Assembly (NCBI RefSeq): GCF_026745355.1
Contig: NC_079202.1
Location: forward strand, 34,972,859-35,036,858
Origin: Beta vulgaris subsp. vulgaris
Taxonomy: Eukaryota > Streptophyta > Magnoliopsida > Caryophyllales > Amaranthaceae
Direction: 5' to 3'
DNA: 64,000 nucleotides
A program made the position numbers and the translations under genes. The notes under the pieces are model-generated. The model made no database searches, was not told the origin of the DNA, and saw nothing but the letters and a program-made list of their open reading frames with translations. Below are positions 10,430 to 21,500 of the stretch, piece after piece (positions within the stretch are counted from its first letter, which is position 1; each line of letters opens with the position of its first letter).

Positions 10430-12060
10430 CTAGAGATAAGGCTCATCCCATACATAGTGCATCGCATCACTCTTGAGCTTATCCTTCTGTGCCTTGGGAA
10501 AATGAGGAGAAAAACAGTTAGAAACAAGAAAATTGACTATATCGGCATACCATGGGTGTAAGCATCCTAGGGCCATCAATTGCTCGTCCGGGAACTCTTC
10601 CCGAATAGGCTCTTGCCATGGCTTCTCTGAACTTGGTTCTAGATCATAAGAGCATACTAATCGACTCAAATAGTCTACGACCAAGTTCTTAGTCCCCTTC
10701 TTGTCTCGCACTTCCAAATCAAACTCGCTTAATAAGAGAATCCACCGAATTAGCCTAGGTTTGGCTTCTTTCTTCGCCATTAAATGGCGGAGAGCTGCAT
10801 GGTCAGTGAAAATAATTACTTTTGTCCCGAGCAAGTAGGATCGGAATTTCTCCAGTGAAAACACCACAACTAACAACTCCTTATTAGTTGTGGAGTAGTT
10901 ACGTTGTGCCTCATTTAGTGTCATAGAAGCATAATAGATGGCATGTTGCACCCTTCCAACTCTTTGTCTTAGCACCGCACCTACGGCTTATTCGCTTGCA
11001 TCGCACATAATCTCAAATGGAAGAGACCAATCTGGAGGTTGAATGATAGGAGCTGAGACTAGCCTCCCCTTCAAATCCTCGGATGCCTTCTTACATGCTT
11101 CATCCATCACAAACTCTACATCTTTCTGCAATAACCTGCAAAGAGGAGATGAAATCTTCGAGAAATATTTTATAAACCTGCGGTAAAAACCTGCATAACC
11201 AAGAAAAGAATAGATTTCTCGCACATTAGTCGGGTAAGGTAAGGACTGAATAGTATTGATTTTTGCCTTATCCACTTCTATACCCTTCACAGAGACCACA
11301 TGGCCTAACACAGTCCCCTTCTCAACCATGAAATGACTCTTTTCAGAATTAATGACAAGGTTACTTCAATGCATCGTTTTAAAACCATAGCCAAGTGCTC
11401 TAAACAATTTTTAAAGGAGTTTCCATGCACGGTAAAATCGTCCATGAAAACTGCTACAAATCGCTCCATATATTCTGAAAATATACTTACCATACACCTC
11501 TCAAAAGTCGCAGTGGCATTGTATAACCCAAAAGACATCCTCCGATAAGCAAACGTGCCAATGGGACACGTGAAGGTTGTTTTCTCCTGATCTTCCGGCG
11601 CTATGGCCACCTGAATATATCCAGAATATCCACCTAGGAAGTAATAATAAGCATGACCAACTAATCTTCAAGCATCTGGTCAATAAAAGGCAATGGAAAA
11701 TGATCCTTCCTAGTTACCGCGTTAAGCCTACGGTAATCAATGCAGACTCGCCACCCATTTTGGACACGGGTGGGAACTAAGACACCATCTTGTTCTCTAA
11801 CTGTGACTCCAGACTTCTTTGGAACAACTTGGGTCGGACTAACCCATTTGCTATCAGAAATTGGAAAAATCATACCAGATTGGAGAAGTTTCAGAATCTC
11901 GGCTTTTACCACCTCCCATAGGTGGGTTAAGCCGCCTTTGAGGATGTCGCACGGGCTTTGCATCATCCTCCAACAAAATCTGGTGCATGCAAGTGGTTGG
12001 GCTAATTCCCTTGATATCTGCTATAGTCCACCCGATCGCCTCATTATACTCTTTTAGCAC
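10430..12060 (-). pseudogene. Athila-like pol: reverse transcriptase and RNase H, frameshifted
   Basis: RT motifs run from 12060 downward: CMHQILLEDDAKPVR, SPTQVVPKKSG, NGWRVCIDYRRLNAVT, then (after a frame change near 11660) FTCPIGTFAYRRMSFGL. The polymerase active-site box is AVFMDDFTVHG (FMDD in place of the usual YxDD). The connection and thumb include LGYAGFYRRFIK. RNase H follows: [31 protein letters not shown] and VDYLSRL. At least three frame changes or stops interrupt it (about 11660, 11330 and 10980). It would copy the element's RNA into cDNA in an intact relative; as read it cannot be translated through. Confidence 0.88.
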
Positions 12061-12107
12061 CTTAATGAGTTTTCTTTCCTATTCCTCGGAGAGCTTACTT
12101 GATATAA

Positions 12108-13004
12108 TCACCGGTAGTGTATCTCCATATCCAAGGAATGCATATTCAAATGCTCAAGCAATGATTTCAGCTCGACTATGGGTGCCTGCAAAATAAACGA
12201 TAAAAGCTTCCACGGAGGGATAGTCAAAGGCAAAGAGCCCACAAAGGAGGGGACGAGTGAAAGAGTCACATATTCCTTCAAGGCTTGGACTATTTCCTGC
12301 AAGTTAGCACTTAAAACATACTCAACATCGTTTCCTTCCAAGCTATGTTCAAGAGCCACCTGCAAAGAATCTTCACCACCTATCTCGAAAACATCCTGCG
12401 AGTATGAATCAATGATTTCTATGGAGTAACGAGAGTGGTAATCTCTCGGGAATATCATGGAATCATAGATGTTAAACTCTACAAGGCTTCCATCAAATTC
12501 CATAGTAAGACAACCGCTTTGCACATCAATTTTTGTTATAGCAGTTTTTAGAAATGGTCTTCCTAACAAAATAGGAGTGGCATGCTTGTCATGCTCCATA
12601 TCTAAAACATAAAAATCAGCAGGAAAGATTAACTTATCGACCTTAACCAACACGTCTTCCACTATTCCTTTCGGGTAAGCATTAGAGCGGTCGGCTAGCT
12701 GAATCACAACACCAGTTTCATGCAGGGTACATGGTTTTAGGGACTCATATAAAGAATATGGAATGACGTTAATCAAATCCCCTAAATCTAGCATAACCCT
12801 TGGAAATGTGGTGTTCCCAATCACGCAAGGGATAGCAAACATGCCTGGATCACTGCACTTCAGAGGAAGTGCCTTTTGGAACATGGCAGAGACATGCGCG
12901 CTAACCTTTACCTTTTGGGCTCCCCTTAACGTTTGTTTCCTTTTTGTAGTACACATTTCCTTAAGAAATTTAGCATATCTAGGAATTTGCTTTAAAGCAT
13001 CCAA
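12108..13004 (-). pseudogene. Athila-like pol: aspartic protease region
   Basis: The 298-codon frame contains the retropepsin-like domain: IPCVIGNTTFPRVMLDLGDLINVIPYSLY, cited here only by position (about residues 58-86), then VLVKVDKLIFPADFYVLDME and ILLGRPFLKTA. The catalytic box reads DLGDLIN where Athila elements usually have DLGASIN, so the Asp is present but the Ala-Ser behind it is changed. The region upstream (PRYAKFLKEMCTTKR) is the usual gag-protease linker. The frame ends near 12108, just before RT motifs begin in another frame. The protease would release gag and pol products. Confidence 0.85.
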
Positions 13005-14650
13005 AAGGGGAATATTTACCTCACATTTACTAAAAGTCTCGTAAATGTCACGATCACATTCCTTTTTCCGAGTATCTCGCAGTGCTTCTAGGAAGGAGGA
13101 GCTCGCTCGTAAAGTGGTGGAGGTGGTGATTGCTTGGGCTTCTCATGAGATGTGGAAGGCTCAGGTTCTGGCTCTGGCTTGCTCTGGCTCATAAACAACA
13201 ATCTCCTCCTCGACCTCTTTATCTCTTCCTTTTATCTCTTTTCCGCTCCTCAAAGTGATTGCACTTGCATTCTGTTTCGGATTAAGCTCCGTTTGAGACG
13301 GTAGCTTTCCCGAATCTCGGCCTCTAATCGGCTCACTGCTCCAGAGACCTGACTCATTTGTTGCTCCAATTCTTGATGCTCGATCGGGTCTCCTCCTGAA
13401 ATTGAACCATATTTCCCTGCATGTTAGTCACATTTTTAGTTAAAGCATTAATCATTCTTCAGTTGACATGCTGGTACTCGGTCCCTTACGGCCTTGTGGC
13501 CTAAAATGTGGAGCTCCTTGCTCCTGGTGTCTCGGGAAGGAGGTGGAGGACGGTTATACTGGTGCGGTCCCTGCTGGTTTCCCGAAGCATTCCATATCTC
13601 AAATTGGGGTGATCTCGCCACCAGGATTATATGTTGGAATACGTGGTCATACCGCTTCTGAAAACCTTGGCCCTGAAATCCCGCCTTTACCTCTTCACTC
13701 GCTTCCTCCTGCAAATGAGGACAAAAATCTGTGGAATGATTTGAAGAGAAAATGCCACAAGCTTTCACATGTTGAGTATTCTTTCTTTTGTCATGAATTC
13801 CCGACACCATAGATGTCAAGCTTGCACTTGATCCTCTAACTTAGAAGTTCCAGGACTTCGGTAGCCATACGACGAGCTCCTGATCTTCTAGTGAATTGTC
13901 TCGAGCCCTCAGCTAGCTCGTTTATCAAATCTTTAGCAGCTTGTGCAGTTTTATTACAATTGAACCTCCACTTGCTGCATTCACCATTCGTGCATCTTCA
14001 CCACTTAACCATTATAGAAGTAACCAAGTCACTTCATCATAGCCATGATAAGGACAACTAGCACATAACTTCCTGAATCTGCCCAGTACTCATAAAAGGT
14101 TTCATCACTCTTTTCTCGATGTTGCTTATCTCCTTTTTCAACACCGAAGACATTGAAGTCGGAAATATTGCTCGAGAAAAGCCTTTTTCAAATCAGCCCA
14201 GTAGAAATGCTACCCGGTGGAAGGTAATACAACCAATCATTTGCCGCACCTTTTAATGAGAATGGAAATGCCTTGAGTTTCACCTTCTCTTCCGACACCC
14301 ACTTGGTTTCATGCTGCTACACACCACATGGAACTCCGAAAGATGCTTATTCGGATCCTCACCATTTAGCCCATAGAATGTCGGAAGCAAATGTATTAAT
14401 CCCATTTCAGCTCAAAATTTCCCCTTCATCTTCTTGTGGGAATGTAATGCGTAAGGGCTGCTGGTCAAGGTTAGGAGCTGTGAGCTCCTTCAATGTGCAT
14501 GGCTCGACCCTCGGAGGCATCTCTTCTTATATATATTTCGATAGCAAAAGGACTCCTTGAAGTTTTCACGCCGTTCTCTTCTCAACATGAAAAGAGTTAA
14601 TTCCAAATCTCGATCGTATTGTAAAGGATGTTGGTTAGTAGCACGAGTAT
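13005..14650 (-). pseudogene. Athila-like gag, heavily frameshifted
   Basis: Several short frames carry gag-like pieces. Near 14080-14200 (minus) FYEYWADSG resembles the family's LYEYWERF block, and near 13990 YFYNG resembles its YFYxGL block. Near 13720-13760 CGIFSSNHSTDFCP resembles the zinc-knuckle region CGxCxxxxHxTDxCP, with one Cys replaced by Phe. The first half of gag (14570-14200) can only be followed with frame changes. Gag forms the particle that packages element RNA. Low-confidence boundaries. Confidence 0.65.
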
Positions 14651-14720
14651 TAACCATAAACTAAAAGCAAACAACCTAAAGGAATAAAAATTCACTAATT
14701 ACAAACAAGTAATGTGTTGC

Positions 14721-14736
14721 TCCCCGCAACGCGCCA
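14721..14736 (-). other. Primer binding site of the Athila-like element (tRNA-Asp type)
   Basis: Minus strand TGGCGCGTTGCGGGGA lies five bases inside the 5' LTR end. It matches the complement of a plant tRNA-Asp 3' end (TGGCGCCGTTGCCGGGGA), except that one C is missing from each of two CC pairs. A tRNA-Asp PBS is usual for Athila elements. The missing bases could be real or sequencing errors. Confidence 0.8.
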
Positions 14737-14741
14737 AAATT

Positions 14742-16151
14742 TGGTAGTGTTTGCAGTACTCCTAACCAAATATAATTAACCTACTCTCATGCACACTAAA
14801 CAAGTATAATGGAAGTAGGAATCGTATCCACAGGGAGCAAAGAAACTTGATCGGAAATTAATGAATTAAGAACCTTAGTATGTGCTAAGGCCAAAGTAAC
14901 TGCATTAGGGGGAGTTGGAACAATATAAGTAAACTAAACTACGCACGGTATTAAAACACGAAGAGAGATTACAATATAAAAAGGCCTTGGACTCGATTAG
15001 CATCCACCCTAACCTAGTTTGTGATGACGAAAGCTTAACCCTCAACACTTGCTATGGTCACCTGTCGAGAAGTCTAGACCTTTATCCTCCTAGATCGTGG
15101 TTAAACACGATCCGTGTGGTTTGAACCTCCCTTACTATGACTTAACTCAAACGAATCGCACTTAAGTCTAAACAAAAGTAACATTAAAGTCGAAGAACAC
15201 GATAGGATTACTAATGTTATCAAAGCAATAAAATTCAAGTAATAAGCAATGCCTCTCTAAGTGCACAAGATTAATGTTTAACATTTAATCAAACACCTAG
15301 TACGCTACATGGAGCTAGGAACACAACACTCCGATTATGCACCTAGAATTAGCATTAGATGAATCACACAACAATACTAGTAACGTTCCTAGCAAAGATT
15401 ATGCAAACATAATGGAAATGAATACAAGAAGCATCACAATGACCATAGAGAAAATAGAGAGTAAGAAGTTCTCACAAAAAGATTAGAGCTTCAACAACCA
15501 AATCCAAGATAGAAGTTTAAGCTAGGAAAGCCATAGAGTTCATACAAATCTACTAAAGAGGAGAAGAAGAAACCTTGTAGAACACTGTTTTTCGCCCCTC
15601 TCTCGTAGTTGGAACAAAGACTGAAACTAACATAATAACCTAACCCTCCAAGGGAGGAAAAGAAAAGAAAAAGGCGGCTAACACAGGGGTCGCGACTCGC
15701 GACACTGAGCGCGGGTCGCGACGTTTAGTCTGCCTCAAAAACCACCAAAACCAATCACAAAGAGGAAAAAGAGAAATAACTTGGCTTTTGAGTAAGCCAT
15801 GAAGCTGTAGAACCAGAGTGGAGACGATCCTCGGACAAGGAACAAACTACGAAGCTTGAACCACGTACTTCGGAATTCGGAACTCAGAACTCGAATAAAG
15901 CTCGAAAACCTCGGAAGATGCGCCATAAAGGAACCACGGACAAGGACCCCGTGGCACAAAAAGTGATCGGAGGGCCAAGATCGACCCTGGACTATGCCAC
16001 CATGCAAACTGCTTCCTAGACTCCTCAAATCACAACATCCTCCCAACACCTCCTAACGTCAAATCTCTCCTAAATCCCGATACTAAGCTCGGACCAACAC
16101 TAAAAAAGACCCGAAATCCGCCTAAGATTGGCGGATAACTTGGACACATCA
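14742..16151 (-). repeat. 5' LTR of the Athila-like element, complete (1,410 bp)
   Basis: On the plus strand it starts TGGTAGTG just after the PBS and ends ACACATCA, giving TG...CA ends. Its right third aligns with 3775-4197. GGAATCGTATCCACAGGGAG near 14817 is a sequence often found near the 3' end of Athila LTRs. A GC-rich block with TCGCGACTCGCGAC is at about 15688-15722. The flanking bases to the right are TTTTG. Confidence 0.88.
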
Positions 16152-16528
16152 TTTTGTTCTGATCCTCCTTCTTGTATTTAGACATCATTATCATGCGTAA
16201 CTTCCTTACTTCTTTGGAGGGAAATGATTTGAATCATCTATGATTCAAATCATAACTGCTATCTTCTGGCCATGGTGATCACGTCCCATTACCCACGTTC
16301 TTGCATGCTCCATAATTAGATTAACTATCCACCCACGTCATTGTCTATATTTTTGGCGTCGTTTGACTTCCATCTCTTGACCACTCTTGACTGCTAGGCT
16401 TTCTTTTATGGGCTCCTAGTTGTTGACTTGTTATCATGGGCTTCTTAATATGATTGGGCCTTTTGACTTACATAAACCCTTTGAAACTTGATGCTATGTA
16501 TACTAACAAATGTCAGCTAGACATAAAA
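16152..16528. other. Intergenic DNA with a perfect short hairpin
   Basis: No gene was recognised. At 16224-16253 lie ATGATTTGAATCAT, a CT spacer, and ATGATTCAAATCAT, a perfect 14-bp inverted repeat. Several GTTGACTT/CTTGACCA/CTTGACTG-like motifs occur between 16365 and 16430. Confidence 0.6.
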
Positions 16529-16538
16529 ATGGTAGTAA

Positions 16539-16715
<177 letters not shown>

Positions 16716-17162
16716 TCTTCACTAGCTAGCAACAAGCTCATGCATAACACAATAACATTTATCAATATGCTCAATGGCTGATTGAATTTAGATTGGTAAT
16801 GAATAAAGCACTAGTATCATTTCATTTTTTTCAAGCAAGTAATTAATTTTCAATCTCTTAAACACCCATTACAACATAGCCATGTTTAAGGGGAGCAAGC
16901 CAACTATGTTGGACTCCTCAGCTCCCCCAAAAAAGGCAACCTCATACCAGTAGTGTTATTTGTAACTTGATCAAAATCTTTTGAAAATGGCATGAGGATG
17001 ACTTTTGCTGCATATATCTCTCAATATATAAATGTTTTTGATGTGATTCAAATTGGAGGTGATATCTTGTTCAAAGAAGATCTTTCCAACGACAGGTGAT
17101 ATGCCCAATTCCGATGAGAAATGAAAAACTTATGGCTATTTTACGTAGCATTGTCGAACCAG

Positions 17163-17316
17163 ATTTTTGCCCAATCGGGTAGGGCGGTATCCGCCCGATC
17201 GGGCGCCTTTTGCGAACTACGATCGGGTCTACACCGCCCGATCAGGCCTAAGACATCATCTAGTTTGAATTTGATGACCACCCGATCGGGCGTATGTCGC
17301 GCGACCCGATCGGGTG
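17163..17316. repeat. Cluster of CCCGATCGGG palindromes in the Copia LTR
   Basis: Seven CGATCGGG-type motifs (some CAATCGGG or CGATCAGG) occur within about 150 bp, several forming the full palindrome CCCGATCGGG. They lie 80-240 bp upstream of the TATA-like sequence. Confidence 0.85.
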
Positions 17317-17732
17317 ACGAGGATTTTGATGCGGGATGCACAATTTCTTTCAGATGTTTTGCGGAGTATATTCTATGGTTTATTAGGGTTTCCTTATGTT
17401 ATAAAAGGACCCTCTTGGTGTTCATTATACACACAACTTTTAGCCTCTAGTATTCTATGGACTCCTTGTAATTATTCACTCTGTTTTTCTCCATCATACT
17501 GAAGAAGCTCTCGGTTCCCCCAGCCTGTGGACATAGGTCTATTTTAAATGAACCACGTAAATTCTTGTATTCTAACTGTTTATCTTCTTTATTGTTTTTC
17601 TCATCCTTATTATTTCATTGACTTGTTCCACATTAATCAAACTACAACACTCCGTTTCCTAACAAACTGGTATTAAGAGCTTGGTTGTTTAAGATCTTAG
17701 GTATTTATAGAACGAGTGTGATTTTTTGCTTA

Positions 17733-18219
17733 TGTCAATGAAATTTGATATTGAGAAACTTGATATGCAAGTAAATTTTGGCCTATGACAATTAAAGATG
17801 AAAGTCATCCTAGTTCAAAGTGGTTGTCACAAGCTAAGGCTCTTGAAGTTGCATCCAAAAAGCTTTTGGGTATGACGGATGACAAGTGGGAGGAGATATA
17901 TTTGAGGGCAGTCTCAACAATTCATCTATGTGTATATAATGAAGTTTTGATGGAGGTTGCCAAAGAGACGACCGCTGCGAGTTTGTGTTTGAAGTTGGAG
18001 TCACTTTATATGACAAGGTCTTTGACCAACCGTCTACTACTCAAATCTAGACTTCATGTCAGTCTAGAAGAAGGTAAACCGCTTGAGTCTCATTTAAATG
18101 AATTCTTCTGTATTATTATGGATTTGCAAAACATCGATGTTGAGATCGATGACGAGGATATGGTTGATTTTGTGTGTGCAAAACTACTTGTAAAACAATT
18201 TCTATTTTGTTATTCTTAA
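17733..18219 (+). pseudogene. Copia (Tork-like) gag, N-terminal part, broken
   Basis: The frame opens with MSMKFDIEKLD at 17733, shifts near 17785, and continues as a UBN2/Retrotran_gag-type domain: SKKLLGMTDDKWEEI, then LYMTRSLTNRLLLKSRLHV, then LESHLNEFFCIIMDLQNIDV. LYM(S/T)-LTN-LLLK is the signature block of Tork/Tnt1 gag. The zinc knuckle and everything after it are missing. It lies 68 bp downstream of the LTR end. Confidence 0.8.
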
Positions 18220-18528
18220 ATGTCGACTATATTGAATTAACGAAAATTCTTATTTTTACTGTAAGCAATATAAAAAAATCTAGAACGTAACGATCATATC
18301 CTGATGTATGTTTAACTCTTATTTTGAAAGTACATAACCAGATACAAGAAAGATGGTTCAAACACTGAAACACATCCCTTATTATCATATAGATAGATCG
18401 AAATCCATCTCATTCACACTACATCTTTACAATCCAAACGAACATACAAGTACTCATAGTTTAGGAACAAACCATACAAGTGGTAAAAACTACAAACTTA
18501 ACACATCTCACACTCTAGTAAAATCTCC

Positions 18529-21500
18529 TCAAAATTGGGATATCATTTTTGCCTCTTGTTGCACTCCCACAACAGACTCCAAATTATTACTATTCCTTGC
18601 AGAACAACTAGTGCGAATTTCTCCTTGTGTGCCAGTCAATACACCAAGTTGTCCCATCTTTATCATCCCATCCACAAACCTTTCAAAGAAAAGGCTTTGG
18701 TTGATGGCAAAACTTGTTACAATTCCCCTTGTCCTTGAATCAGTGTAAAGATCTTGATCGGACGTAAACAAACCTTGGCGGTTCATAAGATCAACGAAGT
18801 ATCTGTTGTCGAACAAGTTAGGAGAACGAATGTCCATGTTTGTGCTGTTATTTGTTGTATTCGTTGGGCAAGTTAACCTAAGATTGTTAGCAAAGGTTTG
18901 GTCCATGATGGGATCTTGAGTAGGGTAGAGCCGGTCGACGAAAGAGGCGCAGTGGCCGCGTCCGATAGTGTGGCCGCCAGAGAGGGCTACAAGATCGGTG
19001 GTAGTCAAATTTTTGGCGTCAAATGCGTTTATGAGGGATGTAGTGTTAAAACTTGGTGGGGGTAAATTGGCTAGTGTGTTTTGTGTTGTTGCAAAGGTTA
19101 GACCATCCCGTCTTCCTAGTGGGATCAAGTAGTATGGTCCATTTGGCTGCAAATATATGTGAAATTTTGTGAGATTAGTTATAATGATGAACCTTGACTA
19201 GGACAAGCCTTAAAATAACGATTACAGGCAAGCAATAGTGCAATACATTATACATATGCAGCCATATACTTGGATCAACATGATTAATTTTGCTTTTGAA
19301 AAGCTACCTACGCACCTATTATAGATGGGTCATATGCAACCATATACTAGAAAAAAAAAATGATGGATATTAATCAATCTTAGATATGGGGGATTGTTAT
19401 TTTATTGTTAGGCATCAAAAATATTATAAGATATGTAATTGCCCTATGATATCTTTAAGCATTAATATGAATAAGTAATTTTTAATAATTTTTTTGGGAA
19501 AAGTTTAGAGTTTTTAAATACGTATTGAAATAAATATGAATTTGATAAAATTTACAAGGTAATACCTTTCTTAATTATATATTTGTGAATTTTTTTATTA
19601 AAATCAAGGAAATGATTTTATTTTTAAAAGTAAAATAGAACACAATATTTGGAACAACAACGAGAGTAAATTAAAATAAAAACAGAAATCTTAAGAGCTG
19701 AAGCATAAAATTTGAACTTAGAAAATGATGATACTTATAGAATCCTTTCTTAATCAATTCCTTTATTTTTGCCACATAAAATAATATAATAATTGCAGAA
19801 AAAAGTCATATGACCAACTAGAAGAAACATAGACCAACTAATAAGAAATTAGGCCAACTAATAAGCACATTTTTAAAAAAAATGTTAGACCAACTAATAG
19901 AAACATATATAGAAAATACTATATGTTAAGTCACACACTGTGTCTATATAATGAATCTATTAATCATGTTAAAAGTTCTTTGGCGCAACTTCAAAGTAAG
20001 GTATTTTATCTCATTTATGATTCTTTGCACGATTTTAAAGATAAACCTTTTACCAATAATTATTATATGCAAACACATAATAATGAATTCTAATATTTGA
20101 AATATACTTTCTCCGTTATTTATGAATTTAAATATTGGTTTTTATACACTAAGTAAGGAGAAAGTTCTAAAATATACTTAGATAATAGAGTAAGTTTTTA
20201 AAAATGTATTAATACATTTATTTTGTGGGCCCATGCATAAATTTATATCTTTTGTTTACTAGTGAATATATTCTGGAAATAGTCATTTTCAACAATTAAT
20301 TATTTATTGTGATTATTTGATTCACAATAAATATGAATGTATAATGAAGCAGTGGATACTCGACTGAGTCGACTCGACATGAAAATCATTACAAACCTTA
20401 ATAAATGTTTATCAATTTGACTCTTCATATATGAAGAATCCATCTGATCTTATAACAATTTATAAAAAAAAAAGGAAAATTTGTCAAAAAAAAACCTTTA
20501 AAAGGTTCAGTTTTGCGAAAAAAAACCTTATAAAGCATTCTTTGCGAGAAAAAACCAAAAAGTAAATTATTTTTGCAAGATGAAACCTAAACTCATTTTT
20601 CGGTGTTGACCAAAGATTTTCCGGCGTTGACCACTTTTATTTCCCTTCTTCCTCCCTAATCACCACCTAGCCACCACTACCAACACCTTCCACCAACCCC
20701 CCCACCCACCCGATCACCCCTGCAGCCCCCACTTCACCCCCACCCCCGTATGTGGCCCCCGACACCGTACCCTCCATCCCACCTGCGCCCCTACCATCTA
20801 TCCTCTCCCTTCTTCCTTCCCCCTTTTCCTCTCCCTTCGTCCACCCCCTCCCACCGCGAACCCCCCTCTGCAACCCCCCTCTCTTTCTCTCCATTTTTGT
20901 TTTCTGCTACTCTCTCTCCTATGTTTATTCTTTAGGGCGCCGGAAAAACCTTGGCTGAGTGGGAGGGGGAGCTGCGGGGGGATGGGGTTGCGGATGGGGG
21001 CTCTGGGTGGCGCAACGATGAACGAAGGGAGAGGAGATAGGTAGGAGCGAAGGTGGGGGAGGGGGTGGGGGTTTCCGCCTGAGGGGGTGGAGGGAGGGGT
21101 TGGGGGCTGCTGATGGGAGGAGGGCTGCAGGTGATGGGGTGCTAGGGTGGGGGTGAAGTGAGGGGTGGTGGGGGCTGGCAAATTGGAGTGGATAGTGTGC
21201 AATTACTAAATTGCAAAGGTTAACGCTGGAAATTGAGGTCAACACCGGAAAATGGTGGAAGGTTTCAACTTGCAAAAAAAAAAAAAAAAAAAAGGTTTTA
21301 CGTTTGTTTTCGCAAAAAATGCTTTATAAGATTTTTTTTCGCAAAAATGAACTCGTAAAAGATTTTTTTGGGCAAATTTTCCAAAAGAAAATAATCATAC
21401 CAGAAAAACAGATTCTCGAGCAGCAAGCGCCAAAATATCAGAGCAAGAGACAATCGGGCCACATTCATTATGAACAAGAGCACGAAGATCTTCGATAATG

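Larger units (their letters stand above)
3775..16151 (-). mobile_element. Athila-like Ty3/gypsy LTR retrotransposon, interrupted by CACTA insertions
   Basis: The element lies on the minus strand in the order 5' LTR (14742-16151), PBS, gag, protease, RT-RNase H, integrase, a non-coding gap, an extra Athila-type ORF, polypurine tract and 3' LTR (3775-4197, truncated). Two features support the Athila lineage: the PBS matches the tRNA-Asp 3' end, and the extra ORF follows integrase, where Athila elements carry an env-like or ORF1-type gene. The coding parts hold several frameshifts and stops, so the copy is not autonomous as read. Flank TTTTG follows 16151; the matching duplication on the left cannot be seen because the 3' LTR outer part is missing. 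Confidence 0.9.
16900..18219 (+). mobile_element. 5' fragment of a Tork/Tnt1-like Copia retrotransposon
   Basis: An LTR end (...TTTCCTAACA, ending near 17664) is followed by the PBS-like TGGTATTAAGAGC (17668-17680, initiator-Met type) and then a gag reading frame. A TATAAAAG box-like sequence at about 17399-17406, with a CT-rich leader after it, is a plausible LTR promoter. The left LTR boundary is not clear; 16900 is a guess. Pol is absent: similarity stops near 18200, so the element is truncated. Confidence 0.7.
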
